Shown here piece by piece: positions 8,486-17,616 of a stretch of DNA of 34,056 nt. The position numbers and the translations under genes are program-made. This DNA comes from Chromatiales bacterium (ex Bugula neritina AB1) (GTDB lineage Bacteria > Pseudomonadota > Gammaproteobacteria > Granulosicoccales > Granulosicoccaceae), in contig MDLA01000180.1 in assembly GCA_001730015.1 (NCBI GenBank), positions 1-34,056 of the forward strand. The letters are read 5' to 3'. Position 1 is the first letter of the stretch. The number at the start of each line of letters is the position of its first letter. A model generated the notes under the pieces. It was given only the letters and a program-made list of their open reading frames with translations, was not told the DNA's origin and did no database searches.

Positions 8486-9997
8486 ATGACACAACCCTCT
8501 GAAACCGCCTTGATCGAAACCCGCCGAATTAGTAAATCATTCGGCAGGGTGATCGCCAATAGCGACATCAATCTCAGCGTCGCACCGGGGCAAATCCACG
8601 CTTTGCTGGGCGAAAATGGTGCTGGCAAGTCAACCCTGATGAAAATTATCTGCGGCCTGCAGCAGCCTGACACCGGCGAGATTTACTGGAAAGGCGAAGC
8701 AATTGAAATCGCCAGTCCCAAAAGGGCTCGTGCGATAGGCATCGGCATGGTTCACCAGCACTTTGCGCTATTCGAAGGATTATCTGTAGCGGAAAATATT
8801 GCGTTCAGTATTGATGGCGCGGTACAAGGGCCAGTCCTTGAAAGGCAAATTCTCGATCTTGCGGAAAAATTCGGTCTGGCGGTTGAACCCCGGCGTCCGG
8901 TATTCGAATTATCAGCCGGTGAGCGCCAGCGCATAGAAATATTACGAGCGTTATTGCAGACACCGGAACTCTTGATTCTCGATGAGCCCACTTCGGTACT
9001 GACACCGCAAGAGGCAGATCAACTATTTACCACGGTGCGCAAACTCGCCAGCGAAGGTCACGGAATTGTGTTTATCAGCCATAAACTCAAGGAAGTCCGC
9101 GATCTATGTGACGCGGCAACGATACTGCGCGCCGGTAGAGTTGTTGGCAGCTGCGATCCACGAACCACAAGCCCGGAGGAAATTGCGGAACTCATGCTCG
9201 GTAGCCGTGAAATCAAAGCGGTTTCAACGCCAAGAGAAACAGGCGTTGAGCGACTGCGAATTCAAAATCTACAGCTAACCGCAGACGCACAGCCATTGCA
9301 AATAGACTCCTTATCGCTGCTCGCAGGTGAGGTGTTTGGTGTGGCCGGTGTAGCGGGCAATGGCCAGGAACTTTTATTCGCTGCGCTAAGCGGCGAGCAA
9401 ACTTCGGATTCCGACAGCACCATCACCATTAATGAGACAGCCGTTGGCACACTAGGGCCCAACGACAGAAGAGCTCTGCAGGCCATGTTCATTCCCGAAG
9501 AACGTCTCGGACACGCCGCAGTGCCGCACATGAGCCTGATAGACAACACCCTGTTAACGAACGTAACCAACCCGGATATTGTTCAAAACGGCATCGTTAA
9601 TCGACAGCGCCTATTGCACGATGTTGAGCAAATTGCAGACATGTTCGAGGTTCGACACCCGGGCTTTAAACGCGCAGCGCAAAACCTGTCGGGCGGCAAC
9701 CTGCAAAAATTTGTTGTCGGTCGGGAAATACTGAAAAAGCCAACACTGCTCATTGTTAACCAGCCAACCTGGGGCGTCGACGCATTATCGGCTGTGCGCA
9801 TCCGCGAAGCGTTGCTCTCACTGGCATCAGAAGGCTCGGCCATTCTGGTGATCAGTCAGGATCTCGACGAGCTGCTGGAAATATCTGATCGGCTGGCGGT
9901 GCTGCATCACGGTGAGCTCGGCCACGCAAGACCCGTTAGCGAATGGACCGTGGAAGCACTGGGACTTGCCATGACCGGCAGTGAGGAACCCGCATGA
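8486..9997 (+). CDS. BMP-family ABC transporter, double ATP-binding subunit
   Basis: This 503-residue cytoplasmic ATPase powers an importer of the BMP (basic membrane protein / nucleoside) family and has two fused nucleotide-binding domains. The first is complete: Walker A LLGENGAGKST near residue 40, signature LSAGERQR, Walker B LLILDEPTS, and switch His in VFISHK. The second is degenerate, with VAGVAGNGQEL in place of Walker A, signature LSGGNLQKF, and NQPTWGVD at Walker B where a catalytic Glu would normally sit. This asymmetry is typical of the YufO/RbsA-like type. The stop overlaps the next gene's start (ATGA), indicating translational coupling. Relatives import purine nucleosides, but the substrate here is not proven. 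Confidence 0.93.
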   Translation: MTQPSETALIETRRISKSFGRVIANSDINLSVAPGQIHALLGENGAGKSTLMKIICGLQQPDTGEIYWKGEAIEIASPKRARAIGIGMVHQHFALFEGLSVAENIAFSIDGAVQGPVLERQILDLAEKFGLAVEPRRPVFELSAGERQRIEILRALLQTPELLILDEPTSVLTPQEADQLFTTVRKLASEGHGIVFISHKLKEVRDLCDAATILRAGRVVGSCDPRTTSPEEIAELMLGSREIKAVSTPRETGVERLRIQNLQLTADAQPLQIDSLSLLAGEVFGVAGVAGNGQELLFAALSGEQTSDSDSTITINETAVGTLGPNDRRALQAMFIPEERLGHAAVPHMSLIDNTLLTNVTNPDIVQNGIVNRQRLLHDVEQIADMFEVRHPGFKRAAQNLSGGNLQKFVVGREILKKPTLLIVNQPTWGVDALSAVRIREALLSLASEGSAILVISQDLDELLEISDRLAVLHHGELGHARPVSEWTVEALGLAMTGSEEPA

Positions 9998-11106
9998 TCA
10001 GCCTCGAACGAAGAACGGATGTTACCGGATGGACCAGCTTGCGCTCCATCGGTATAGCACTGATCCTCACCTCCCTGGTTTCTATTGCGATCCTGATGAT
10101 CATGAGCGAGCGGCCGGCGCAAGCGCTGTGGCAAATGCTCACTTTCCCGTGGCAGGGCCGGCGCATGGAAGTACAGTTCGGGCTGGTATTTCAGCAAGCT
10201 GCATATCTTGCGGTGATTGCCATAGGGCTTTCTGTCGGGTTTCGGGCAAACGTCTGGAATATCGGAGCTGAAGGTCAGTTTGCACTGGGCTCAATTGGAG
10301 CCTATACCGGCTACCTGCTACTCGGCAGCCCGGAATCTATGTGGGCGCTGCCCTTTATACTACTGGCCGGCGTGATAGGCGGTTGTTTGTGGGCGCTGAT
10401 TCCCGCAGCGCTGAAGGTAACCTGCAATACCAATGAGTTATTAACCTCACTAATGCTGGTATACATTGGCGGACATATATTAACCTACCTCTGTATCGGC
10501 CCGTGGAAAGGTGATCCGAAAGCAGGACAGGCCGAGACCTACCCCCTCCCGGAGAGCATCAGACCATCGACGTTGATATCGGGTACCGAGTTGCACACTG
10601 GCCTGATTGTTTTGTTTGTTGCATTTGCAATTCTGGCGGTGATCCTGATGTTTACTTTGCTGGGCTATCGCCTGCGAGTGGCGCAGCACACACCGCGAGC
10701 GGAACGATTTGCCGGCTTTTCGCCAAACAATACGGTATGGATGTCTTTCGCTATATCAGGCGCACTGGCAGGGCTTGCTGGCGCGGTCTATATGACTGCA
10801 GAAACCGGCAAATTGATACAGGCCGAAAATTACCTTGAGAACTTCGGCTTTGCCGCTATCGTGATTGCGTTTCTGGGCAGGCTCAACCCGGTAGGCATTC
10901 TGTTCGCCGCTTTTTTGATTTCCTATGTCAATGTGGGCGCCTCCTATATTCAGGCAGCACTGCGCGTTGATGATTCAGTCGCCGATCTGATCGAAGTTGC
11001 TGCTCTGTTTGCGTTTCTAGGTACTGCAACACTGGATCAATACAGGCTAAAATTCAGCGCTCCTTTCCGCCACAATAAATCACGCGATTCGCAGGCTTCC
11101 TCATGA
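9994..11106 (+). CDS. BMP-family ABC transporter permease 1
   Basis: This 370-residue inner-membrane permease of the BPD_transp_2 (branched-chain amino acid / ribose / nucleoside) family has many hydrophobic helices. The first spans about residues 18-40. The family features GFRANVWNIGAEGQFALGS and SGALAGLAGAVYMTAE are present, the latter being the region that contacts the ATPase. It overlaps the ATPase stop and the next permease start by four bases each (ATGA), so the three genes are tightly coupled. It corresponds to the YufP-type subunit and should pair with the second permease as a heterodimer. Confidence 0.92.
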   Translation: MISLERRTDVTGWTSLRSIGIALILTSLVSIAILMIMSERPAQALWQMLTFPWQGRRMEVQFGLVFQQAAYLAVIAIGLSVGFRANVWNIGAEGQFALGSIGAYTGYLLLGSPESMWALPFILLAGVIGGCLWALIPAALKVTCNTNELLTSLMLVYIGGHILTYLCIGPWKGDPKAGQAETYPLPESIRPSTLISGTELHTGLIVLFVAFAILAVILMFTLLGYRLRVAQHTPRAERFAGFSPNNTVWMSFAISGALAGLAGAVYMTAETGKLIQAENYLENFGFAAIVIAFLGRLNPVGILFAAFLISYVNVGASYIQAALRVDDSVADLIEVAALFAFLGTATLDQYRLKFSAPFRHNKSRDSQASS

Positions 11107-12080
11107 ATGCCGATTCTGTATTTTTTTTCAAGCTTCTGACAGCGGCTATCCTGCTTGCCACACCACTGCTGCTCGCGGCACTGGGCGAACTGGTCGTTGA
11201 GAAATCCGGCGTACTCAACCTGGGTGTAGAAGGCATGATGCTGATCGGCGCGTTGTTCGGCTATATTGCTGCCTATAATCTGCAAACCATCACCTGCCTG
11301 GAAGAGTTGATTCCAGGCTTTTGCCAGAAGGAGGAACGCGTCTTCACCTTTGGCGACTACTTAATTGCGCTGCTTGCTGCCGCCACAGCGGGCGCGTTGC
11401 TGGCCGCTGTATTCGGTCTCCTCACCCAGGGTTTAAGAGCCAATCATGTTGCGGTAGGGCTTGGCCTGAGTATTCTCGGCGCCGGACTAAGTAACTCGCT
11501 CGGCAGCAACTTTTTCGGTGTGAACTACACATCAGTGCAGGTTGCAGATCACCCGGAAGTATTCGGCCAGGACGCTCTGGTATGGTTCAGTCTGTGTGCC
11601 GTTCCGGCCATCTGGTATGTGCTGCAACGCACACGATTGGGGCTGGTCATTCGTGCGGTGGGTGAAAACCATAACAGTGCCTATGCGCTCGGCTACCGGG
11701 TTGCACGTATTCGATTTTATTGCATACTGTTCGGCGGAGCCATGGCTGGGCTGGCAGGTGCGTTTATCGTACTGGTGCACGTCGACTGGAAAGAAGGGGT
11801 TACTGTCGGCAAAGGATGGCTGGCATTGGCGTTAATTTTATTTGGTACCTGGAGGCCACTTCGTGTCCTTTGCGGTGCTTATATTTTCGGCTTGCTCTGG
11901 GCTTCAGAACTCAGACTCGACAACCTCTTTCCCGCATGGCAGCTCGAGTGGAAAACGCTCCTTACTGCCGCACCCTACCTGTTCACCATAATTGTTCTGG
12001 TGCTGATCTCCCGCAACCCGCGAATGATACGTCAGAATGCGCCCGCTTCACTGGGCAAACCATTTAATCCACCATCCTGA
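11103..12080 (+). CDS. BMP-family ABC transporter permease 2
   Basis: This 325-residue inner-membrane permease of the same family corresponds to YufQ-type subunits. The N-terminal motif EKSGVLNLGVEGMMLIGA and the internal GGAMAGLAGAFIVL are characteristic, and hydrophobic helices are spread along the protein. It starts inside the stop of permease 1 and ends 31 bp before the start of the binding-protein gene, consistent with one operon. A loop of about 25 residues with ITCLEELIPGFCQKEERV (near residues 62-85) is slightly longer than I would expect, perhaps reflecting a particular substrate or partner. Confidence 0.92.
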   Translation: MNADSVFFFKLLTAAILLATPLLLAALGELVVEKSGVLNLGVEGMMLIGALFGYIAAYNLQTITCLEELIPGFCQKEERVFTFGDYLIALLAAATAGALLAAVFGLLTQGLRANHVAVGLGLSILGAGLSNSLGSNFFGVNYTSVQVADHPEVFGQDALVWFSLCAVPAIWYVLQRTRLGLVIRAVGENHNSAYALGYRVARIRFYCILFGGAMAGLAGAFIVLVHVDWKEGVTVGKGWLALALILFGTWRPLRVLCGAYIFGLLWASELRLDNLFPAWQLEWKTLLTAAPYLFTIIVLVLISRNPRMIRQNAPASLGKPFNPPS

Positions 12081-12111
12081 CACACAGGATGAACCCGAGA
12101 ATCGCGATACC

Positions 12112-13209
12112 ATGAAAAAACTTCTAGTAACCGCCCTTGCAACCGTCCTGTTCGGCGGGCTTGCACACGCAGACAAAACCAAAGTGGGCTTTATCTATGT
12201 TGGCCCGATAGGTGATCTCGGCTGGACTTACCGGCACGATATCGGCCGCCAGGCTATAGAAAACGAATTCGACGACAAGGTCGAAACAACCTACATCGAA
12301 AACGTACCGGAAGGTGCAGAAGCCGTAAAGCAGATAACACAGCTGGCGGAAACCGGACACGACATCATCTTCACCACTTCGTTTGGCTTCATGGACGCGA
12401 CCAATCAGGTTGCCAAGCAATATCCTGATGTAAAATTCGAACACGCCACTGGCTTTAAGCGCGAATCAGACAACGTTTCCACTTTTTCCGCACGTTTCTA
12501 TGAAGCCCGGGTTATTCAGGGGCTGATGGCAGCGAAGATGACTAAAACCAACAAGATCGGTTACATCGCCTCGTTCCCGATTCCAGAAGTGGTACGCGGT
12601 ATCAATGCGTTCCAGCTCGAGATGGCAAAGCACAACCCCGAGGCAACCATCGACGTTAAGTGGGTCTTCACATGGTTCGATCCAGCAAAAGAAGCCGAAG
12701 CCGCGCAGGCCTTTATCGACGCCGGGGCGGATATTATCGTGCAGCATACCGATAGCCCGGCGGCAATGAGCATTGCCGAGAAAACCCCGGGAGTCTACGC
12801 ATTCGGCCAGGCATCAAATATGTCTCGCTTCGGTGAAACCAGTCATCTGGTGTCGATTGTCGATAACTGGGACAGCTACTACGTCGATCGCGTCGCGGCA
12901 GTAATCGACGGGAGCTGGGCTCAAACAGACACCTGGTGGGGACTGTCGAAAGATGGTCAGGGCAATGGTGTCGGCATGGTAGAAATGGCCTCTTACGGCA
13001 ACGCTTCTGACGAATTAATTGCTGAAGCAAAAGCACTGGAAGAAAGCCTGCGTTCCGGCGAACGTCACTCTTTCCCGTGCCCCATTTACAAGCAGGACGG
13101 TGAACTGGCTGAAGATTGCGCGGGCGATGGCAAGCATCTGGCAGACTTCCCGACTCTGGTTTCTATGGACTGGTACGTAAAGGGTATAGAAGGCTCACTG
13201 CCCAAGTAG
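12112..13209 (+). CDS. BMP-family ABC transporter substrate-binding protein
   Basis: This periplasmic binding protein of the BMP/PnrA family has 365 residues. The start is ATG 12112, giving a clean Sec signal peptide MKKLLVTALATVLFGGLAHA with likely cleavage before DKTK; the open frame extends 25 codons further upstream but that part is inside the preceding gene. Typical features are VGFIYVGPIGDLGWTYRHD at the ligand-binding N-terminus, the ARFYEARVIQGLMAAKMT segment, and a late SMDWYVKGIEG tail. It is the last gene of the transporter operon and is followed by a strong hairpin. Family members bind nucleosides or purines, but ligand identity cannot be assigned here. Confidence 0.93.
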   Translation: MKKLLVTALATVLFGGLAHADKTKVGFIYVGPIGDLGWTYRHDIGRQAIENEFDDKVETTYIENVPEGAEAVKQITQLAETGHDIIFTTSFGFMDATNQVAKQYPDVKFEHATGFKRESDNVSTFSARFYEARVIQGLMAAKMTKTNKIGYIASFPIPEVVRGINAFQLEMAKHNPEATIDVKWVFTWFDPAKEAEAAQAFIDAGADIIVQHTDSPAAMSIAEKTPGVYAFGQASNMSRFGETSHLVSIVDNWDSYYVDRVAAVIDGSWAQTDTWWGLSKDGQGNGVGMVEMASYGNASDELIAEAKALEESLRSGERHSFPCPIYKQDGELAEDCAGDGKHLADFPTLVSMDWYVKGIEGSLPK

Positions 13210-13218
13210 CAACACGCA

Positions 13219-13253
13219 ACTCGATGGCACTGCAAACGGCAGTGCCATCGAGT
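13219..13253. terminator. Perfect 15-bp hairpin after the transporter operon
   Basis: ACTCGATGGCACTGC (13219-13233) pairs perfectly with GCAGTGCCATCGAGT (13239-13253) around a 5-base loop. It lies 9 bp after the binding-protein stop and just before the convergent next gene. There is no T run on either side, so it is either a non-canonical terminator or an mRNA 3'-end stabiliser for both transcripts. Confidence 0.65.
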
Positions 13254-13274
13254 GCTCATGGACTGGAACTACCT

Positions 13275-14264
13275 CTACCTCCCTCCAGCTTGCTCCTGCT
13301 GCAAGCTTTCAAGTAATGCCGCCAGTCGGTTGTTTTTTTCAATTACATCATCACGCTCTGCAATGGCACCAGAGAGTTCTTCTCGAGCCATGTCCAGCTT
13401 TACTCTGGTGCTAGCGAGATCGGTTCGAGTGGCATCAAGCTCCGTCGCCAGAGAATCGATGCGGACATCCAGCCTTGCAGATTCCTCCTTTGAAATTTGC
13501 AATAGCTCCTGCAGACTGACCACCAGGGATTGAGCGGCCCTGAAATCCCGCCGCGATTTCTCAAGTGCACTTTCCTCTGCAATAGCCATGTGGATTGATA
13601 CCTCTCTGGCCGCGCGCCCGCCGCAATCTCTGACACCACCGATAACAAGCGCACCTATCAGCAGCATGGGCAAAGCGTAGCGTACCAGCCAGGTCATATC
13701 CCGATTATTATCCGCACTTACGCCCGTGGCAAAACCGGATGCTGACGTCACGCTGCGTGGCACAGTGACACCTTCCGGCAATCCATCACCCAGGAACATC
13801 TGACCGATACCGTCCGGGTTATCGAGCACCGCACCGATGCTAATCTGCTTTCTCAGCGCACTCAGAATAACCGGTGTCACATTCCCGAGCACACTCTCAG
13901 CATGCTCCACGGAGACGCTGGCTTCCGTGGCGAGCTGATCAACCATACCAGCCTTATTTGATAGTCCTACTGCCGCGCCAAGGCAGTCCAGTCCTACTTT
14001 TCGAAGGTCATCAGGGGATTCGTCATCAGAGGAAAACGACCGGTCATCAAGCACGGTATCATCGCAATAGCGCACTGCTTCATACAGAACTTCACGGCCC
14101 GCAGACTCCCCCGCTGTTGTTGTAAAGCGATCGATCACAATATCGATCGCCTTTTCCACCAGTGGTCTGGTAGAGTCAACCGGCTGACCCAGAAGCTTCC
14201 CCAGGTGAACAGAGGAATTCTCACTCAGCACATCTTTTACATTCTCGTCGATATTCAGTTTCAT
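13275..14264 (-). CDS. DUF937-like protein with a membrane helix and C-terminal coiled coil
   Basis: This is a 329-residue protein of unknown function. The start is taken at ATG 14264 (MKLNIDENV), preceded by GTAGAGA; the frame extends 29 codons further. Residues 1 to about 150 are helical, with the repeated Asp/Leu/Gly pattern seen in DUF937 (YidB-like) proteins, for example VLGNVTPVILSALRKQ. A single transmembrane helix (ALPMLLIGALVIGG) lies near residue 200. The rest (about 225-325) is a strong heptad coiled coil rich in Asp, Glu and Arg, ending in LLESLQQEQAGGR. The architecture suggests a membrane-anchored structural or scaffold protein with a rod domain. The gene stands alone, convergent with the transporter operon. 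Confidence 0.7.
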   Translation of the reverse strand: MKLNIDENVKDVLSENSSVHLGKLLGQPVDSTRPLVEKAIDIVIDRFTTTAGESAGREVLYEAVRYCDDTVLDDRSFSSDDESPDDLRKVGLDCLGAAVGLSNKAGMVDQLATEASVSVEHAESVLGNVTPVILSALRKQISIGAVLDNPDGIGQMFLGDGLPEGVTVPRSVTSASGFATGVSADNNRDMTWLVRYALPMLLIGALVIGGVRDCGGRAAREVSIHMAIAEESALEKSRRDFRAAQSLVVSLQELLQISKEESARLDVRIDSLATELDATRTDLASTRVKLDMAREELSGAIAERDDVIEKNNRLAALLESLQQEQAGGR

Positions 14265-14398
14265 ATTTTTCTCTACAGGCGACATCCGAATGTCGTCATC
14301 ACGTGACCAGCCCTGATCGCCAACCCGTTGAGTATATGTCTTCCACACCACTTCACCAGCTTGAATTGCCGTGAGGCAACGCTGGATAATTTCAGCGA

Positions 14399-14430
14399 GA
14401 AGTTCTGATAATCTGAAGTTCTGATAATCT
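14399..14430. repeat. 16-bp tandem direct repeat, two copies
   Basis: GAAGTTCTGATAATCT occurs twice head to tail with no mismatch. It lies upstream of the DUF937-like gene. It may be a recent duplication or a paired binding site. Confidence 0.8.
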
Positions 14431-14713
14431 TATGTGACCGGAACACTTGTCGTGGTGATCGATATTCACCAGCTCTTTATTCTTACAACTCCGGTAATGC
14501 AGCTTCCTTTTGTTAGCAAATCACCTCAGGCAACAGTCGCTGCAAGTGCACTCGTACATCAGCAACGGCTTCGACAGTTGTATACAAACACTGGACTCAG
14601 TTGAAATGGGGTTTGCATTGAAAAACGGCTACTGCGTACATTCGATTTCCCAAACAACAGGTGCTGCAATTTAGAACAATTAAACGCTGCTGATGAGACG
14701 AGAAATTTCACTA

Positions 14714-14735
14714 GCCTTTCACCGGCCTTTCACCG
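14714..14735. repeat. 11-bp tandem direct repeat, two copies plus a partial third
   Basis: GCCTTTCACCG is repeated directly, followed by a further GCCT. It sits about 45 bp past the stop of the polysaccharide deacetylase gene, in its 3' region. Confidence 0.75.
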
Positions 14736-14757
14736 GCCTGTATGTTCTCACTGCACC

Positions 14758-14781
14758 GATCTGCAGCAGTGACTGCAGATC
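14758..14781 (-). terminator. Inverted repeat at the 3' end of the polysaccharide deacetylase gene
   Basis: GATCTGCAG (14758-14766) pairs perfectly with CTGCAGATC (14773-14781) around a 6-base loop and overlaps the stop codon. No T run follows on the minus strand, so termination is only possible, not clear. Confidence 0.45.
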
Positions 14782-15614
14782 TATTGGCTTACTATTTCCG
14801 AACTAAGTCTAGCTGTCAGTTGGTCAGTAGATTGACCGACAATCTGATCAAGGGAAAATCGGTAGCCACGAAGCTTTTCAAGTAGTTCATCAATAGTTTT
14901 TTGTTTTGGCGCCTCTTCCACAACAGAGGCAATTGTCAACTCACCGTAAGTATTACACTGTGGCAGAGTTCGGAACTGATATCGATGACTATTATCATCC
15001 ATCCAGTAATCCAATGCCTGCAGCGTTCTACTACGTTTTATCGGACCATCATGCATTAACACAATAGATCCATCCTTAATCCCATCCAGCTGCTTTCGAA
15101 TAGAAATCACATCACTTCCAGAGTCCCAGTCCCGGGTTTCAATGGTCCATTTAACCGACACCAGGCCTAAATCTTCAGCGATCGAATTCACTATTGAATC
15201 CGTCAGTCCAAAGGGAGGCCTGAAGCAAGTTAGTGGAGGACCTCCTGCATTCAGAACAGCTACGTTCGCCGTATTCAATTCGTAAAATACCCGGTCACTA
15301 GACACCTCTGTCAAGCGCGCGTGGTCATCCGTATGATTACCCAGAGAATGCCCGCCATACAATATTTTCTGGATTTTTTCCGGGCTGCTTCTGGTTCTTT
15401 GACCGGTCACAAAAAACGTCGCTTTCGCATCGTGCTTTGCAAGAATTTCAAGTACTGCGTCCGTTACGTTATCTGCCGAAGGACCATCGTCAAACGTGAG
15501 ATACACAACCGGACGGCTATCAATGGTTTCTGCATGAACCGATGTCAAAGCGACAGCTGAAATAGCTATTAGCACACTCAATGTGCAGATCATGCGATGT
15601 ATAGGTTGTTTCAA
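14781..15614 (-). CDS. Secreted polysaccharide deacetylase (NodB/CE4 family)
   Basis: This 277-residue exported metal-dependent deacetylase acts on N- or O-acetylated polysaccharides such as peptidoglycan, chitin or exopolysaccharide. A signal peptide with the hydrophobic stretch LSVLIAISAVALTSVHA precedes the NodB domain. All five CE4 motifs are seen: TFDDGPS (motif 1, metal and base Asp), HSLGNHTDDH (motif 2, metal His), RPPFG (motif 3), RDWDSGSD (motif 4) and IVLMHDG (motif 5). The start is TTG 15614, behind GAAGAGA. A C-terminal extension after the domain (about residues 235-277) is Gln/Leu-rich and unassigned. The gene is monocistronic, and the substrate is not indicated by neighbours. 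Confidence 0.92.
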   Translation of the reverse strand: MKQPIHRMICTLSVLIAISAVALTSVHAETIDSRPVVYLTFDDGPSADNVTDAVLEILAKHDAKATFFVTGQRTRSSPEKIQKILYGGHSLGNHTDDHARLTEVSSDRVFYELNTANVAVLNAGGPPLTCFRPPFGLTDSIVNSIAEDLGLVSVKWTIETRDWDSGSDVISIRKQLDGIKDGSIVLMHDGPIKRSRTLQALDYWMDDNSHRYQFRTLPQCNTYGELTIASVVEEAPKQKTIDELLEKLRGYRFSLDQIVGQSTDQLTARLSSEIVSQ

Positions 15615-15893
15615 AATGCAATCTCTTCGCCTGTTACATCGCGGCGATAGCGGTGGAAATATTAGTCAGACGGATAACAGGCCACAAGAACAATATTCAA
15701 ACGTTCCCAGTGTGAAAATTCTCTACCGAGCGTCTCCCAGCACCCCCGTATTCTACCGCAACATTACAAGCCGATTACCAATATTTAGCTGCAAACCGAT
15801 GTATTTTTCACACAAAAAAATGGATTCTGTATCTTTTTATTAACACTATATTTCGCATTGAATACAAAATAAATTGACGCGAAAATTTGTCAG

Positions 15894-16418
15894 TTAGCGT
15901 GCACGCTCAATAGCTTCCTGGATCATCGTTTTTGCGACCTCACTTTCACGCCACCCATCAATCTTCACCCACTTGCCCGGCTCAAGATCTTTATAATGCT
16001 CAAAAAAGTGCTCTATCTGATTCTGCGTAATCTCCGGCAGATCGGTGTAATTGGAAATACCCTCATACCGACGGGAAATACTCGTTGCCGGTACCGCTAC
16101 TATTTTTTCATCCTGTCCACCATCGTCCTCCATAACCAGCACACCTACCGGTCGGCAGTTCATTACCGCACCCGGAACTATCGGGCGTGTGTTGCAAATT
16201 AACACATCAATGGGATCACCATCGTCCGACAAGGTATGCGGTACAAAGCCGTAGTTGCCGGGGTAGCGCATGGGCGTATATAGAAAGCGATCAACCACCA
16301 GGGCACCGGATGCCTTGTCCAGCTCGTACTTGATCGGTTCACCACCAATGGGAACTTCTATAATGACATTAATATCTTCCGGGGGATTCATGCCACAGGA
16401 AATTGCGTCAATTTTCAC
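15894..16418 (-). CDS. ppa: Inorganic pyrophosphatase
   Basis: This family I soluble pyrophosphatase hydrolyses pyrophosphate to two phosphates and drives biosynthetic reactions in the cytoplasm. At 174 residues it has the usual bacterial length. Signature residues include IEVPIGGEPIKYELDK, YPGNYGFVPHT, the metal-binding DDGDPIDVL core, and the later KWVKIDGW. It starts at GTG 16418 with a weak GAGACC upstream. It is transcribed alone on the minus strand, 130 bp from the acyltransferase gene. Identification is secure. Confidence 0.97.
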   Translation of the reverse strand: MKIDAISCGMNPPEDINVIIEVPIGGEPIKYELDKASGALVVDRFLYTPMRYPGNYGFVPHTLSDDGDPIDVLICNTRPIVPGAVMNCRPVGVLVMEDDGGQDEKIVAVPATSISRRYEGISNYTDLPEITQNQIEHFFEHYKDLEPGKWVKIDGWRESEVAKTMIQEAIERAR

Positions 16419-16548
16419 ATCAGGTCTCGAAATAGAAAAAGGATAGTCAAAATATAACCAGTTGCATCGATAGGGCTACCGTTCAGTTCAGACAAAACCC
16501 CCGCATTTAACTCTGGTACTCAAACAATGGCACTCAAGCGACATATAG

Positions 16549-17475
16549 TCAGGCCTGGACCTCATACAGTGCAGCTTTTGGCTTGCCGGGCTGCGTCTTG
16601 AACTTTCGGTGAAACCAGTAATATTGAGCTGGATCTATCAATATATGATCGGTAATAGCTCTATTTATTATTGTGGCGAGACTTACGTCATCACCGCTTG
16701 CAAAGTCTGCATCTATCGGGCTCATACGAACCACATAGCCATTATTTTTTTCATTTCTGTGAGTTGCACAGAACACCACGGGCGCGCCGGTAAGTCGCAC
16801 ATATTTGGCGGTTATCGTAACAGTAGCGGCCTGCTGCTCGAAGAACGGCGCATAGACAGACATCTTCTCACCCATATCATGATCAGGAGCGAACCACAGC
16901 AGGTTCCCGGCGCGTATAGTACGAACGATACGGCGGGTATCCCGATTATCTATCAGTGATTTCAACGCCGACATCCGACCACGACGCAATGCATAGTTCA
17001 TCAATGGATTTTTTTGCCGCCGATAAACCGCATGAACATCGAAGTACCGGCTCATCATTTTTGCTGCAAGATCCAGGCTGGAAAAATGCGCCCCGACCAG
17101 AATAACCCCTTTGCCTTTGGCAATTGCGGCATCCAGATGTTCACGGCCATGAAACTCCACCATGGGGTAGACAGAATCTTTCTCAGACCACCACCCCATC
17201 GCGGTCTCTATAAGACCAGCGCCAAAGTTACGGAAGGTTGCTTTCAACAGCTGCTGCTGCTGCGCCGCATTTAATGCGGGAAAACACAATCTAATATTGA
17301 CCGCCGCGATATGCCTGCGCCGCCGTGCCAGCGGATATAATAGCCTGCCGATTAACATGCCAGCGCGGATCTTCAGTGCATAAGGCAACAGATTCAGCAG
17401 CCACAATATTGACAAACCGATCGCCGGCACCCAGTTACGCGGTTGCACCAGCAGCTGCTTTAACGATGAATCCAT
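16549..17475 (-). CDS. Lipid A biosynthesis acyltransferase, LpxL/HtrB family
   Basis: This inner-membrane acyltransferase is predicted to add a secondary fatty acyl chain to the lipid A precursor. At 308 residues it has typical family length. An N-terminal membrane anchor (AIGLSILWLLNLLPYAL, about residues 18-34) precedes the catalytic HX4D motif in GAHFSSLDLA, then YRRQKNPLMNYALRRGR and the FAPDHDMGEKMSVYAPFF block that is conserved in LpxL and LpxM proteins. The presence of this gene supports a lipopolysaccharide-bearing Gram-negative host. Which acyl chain or position is used cannot be read. It is likely transcribed alone. Confidence 0.92.
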   Translation of the reverse strand: MDSSLKQLLVQPRNWVPAIGLSILWLLNLLPYALKIRAGMLIGRLLYPLARRRRHIAAVNIRLCFPALNAAQQQQLLKATFRNFGAGLIETAMGWWSEKDSVYPMVEFHGREHLDAAIAKGKGVILVGAHFSSLDLAAKMMSRYFDVHAVYRRQKNPLMNYALRRGRMSALKSLIDNRDTRRIVRTIRAGNLLWFAPDHDMGEKMSVYAPFFEQQAATVTITAKYVRLTGAPVVFCATHRNEKNNGYVVRMSPIDADFASGDDVSLATIINRAITDHILIDPAQYYWFHRKFKTQPGKPKAALYEVQA

Positions 17476-17616
17476 AAGCCCGTAGCAAAATTAAACCGCT
17501 GAGATTATAACAGCCAACTATCGCCTTGCGATGATATTAAGCAACTCCGGAAGTCACCGGAAACTTATATTTGACCGACTCATTAAAGTGGAGTTTGAAG
17601 TTACAGTAAAACCTGT

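Larger units (their letters stand above)
14265..14780. other. Non-coding stretch with short tandem repeats
   Basis: This stretch of about 515 bp lies between two minus-strand genes and contains no convincing gene. It holds a perfect 16-bp tandem duplication at 14399-14430, an 11-bp tandem duplication at 14714-14735, and an inverted repeat at the right end. The promoter of the DUF937-like gene should lie just right of 14264. Confidence 0.6.
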
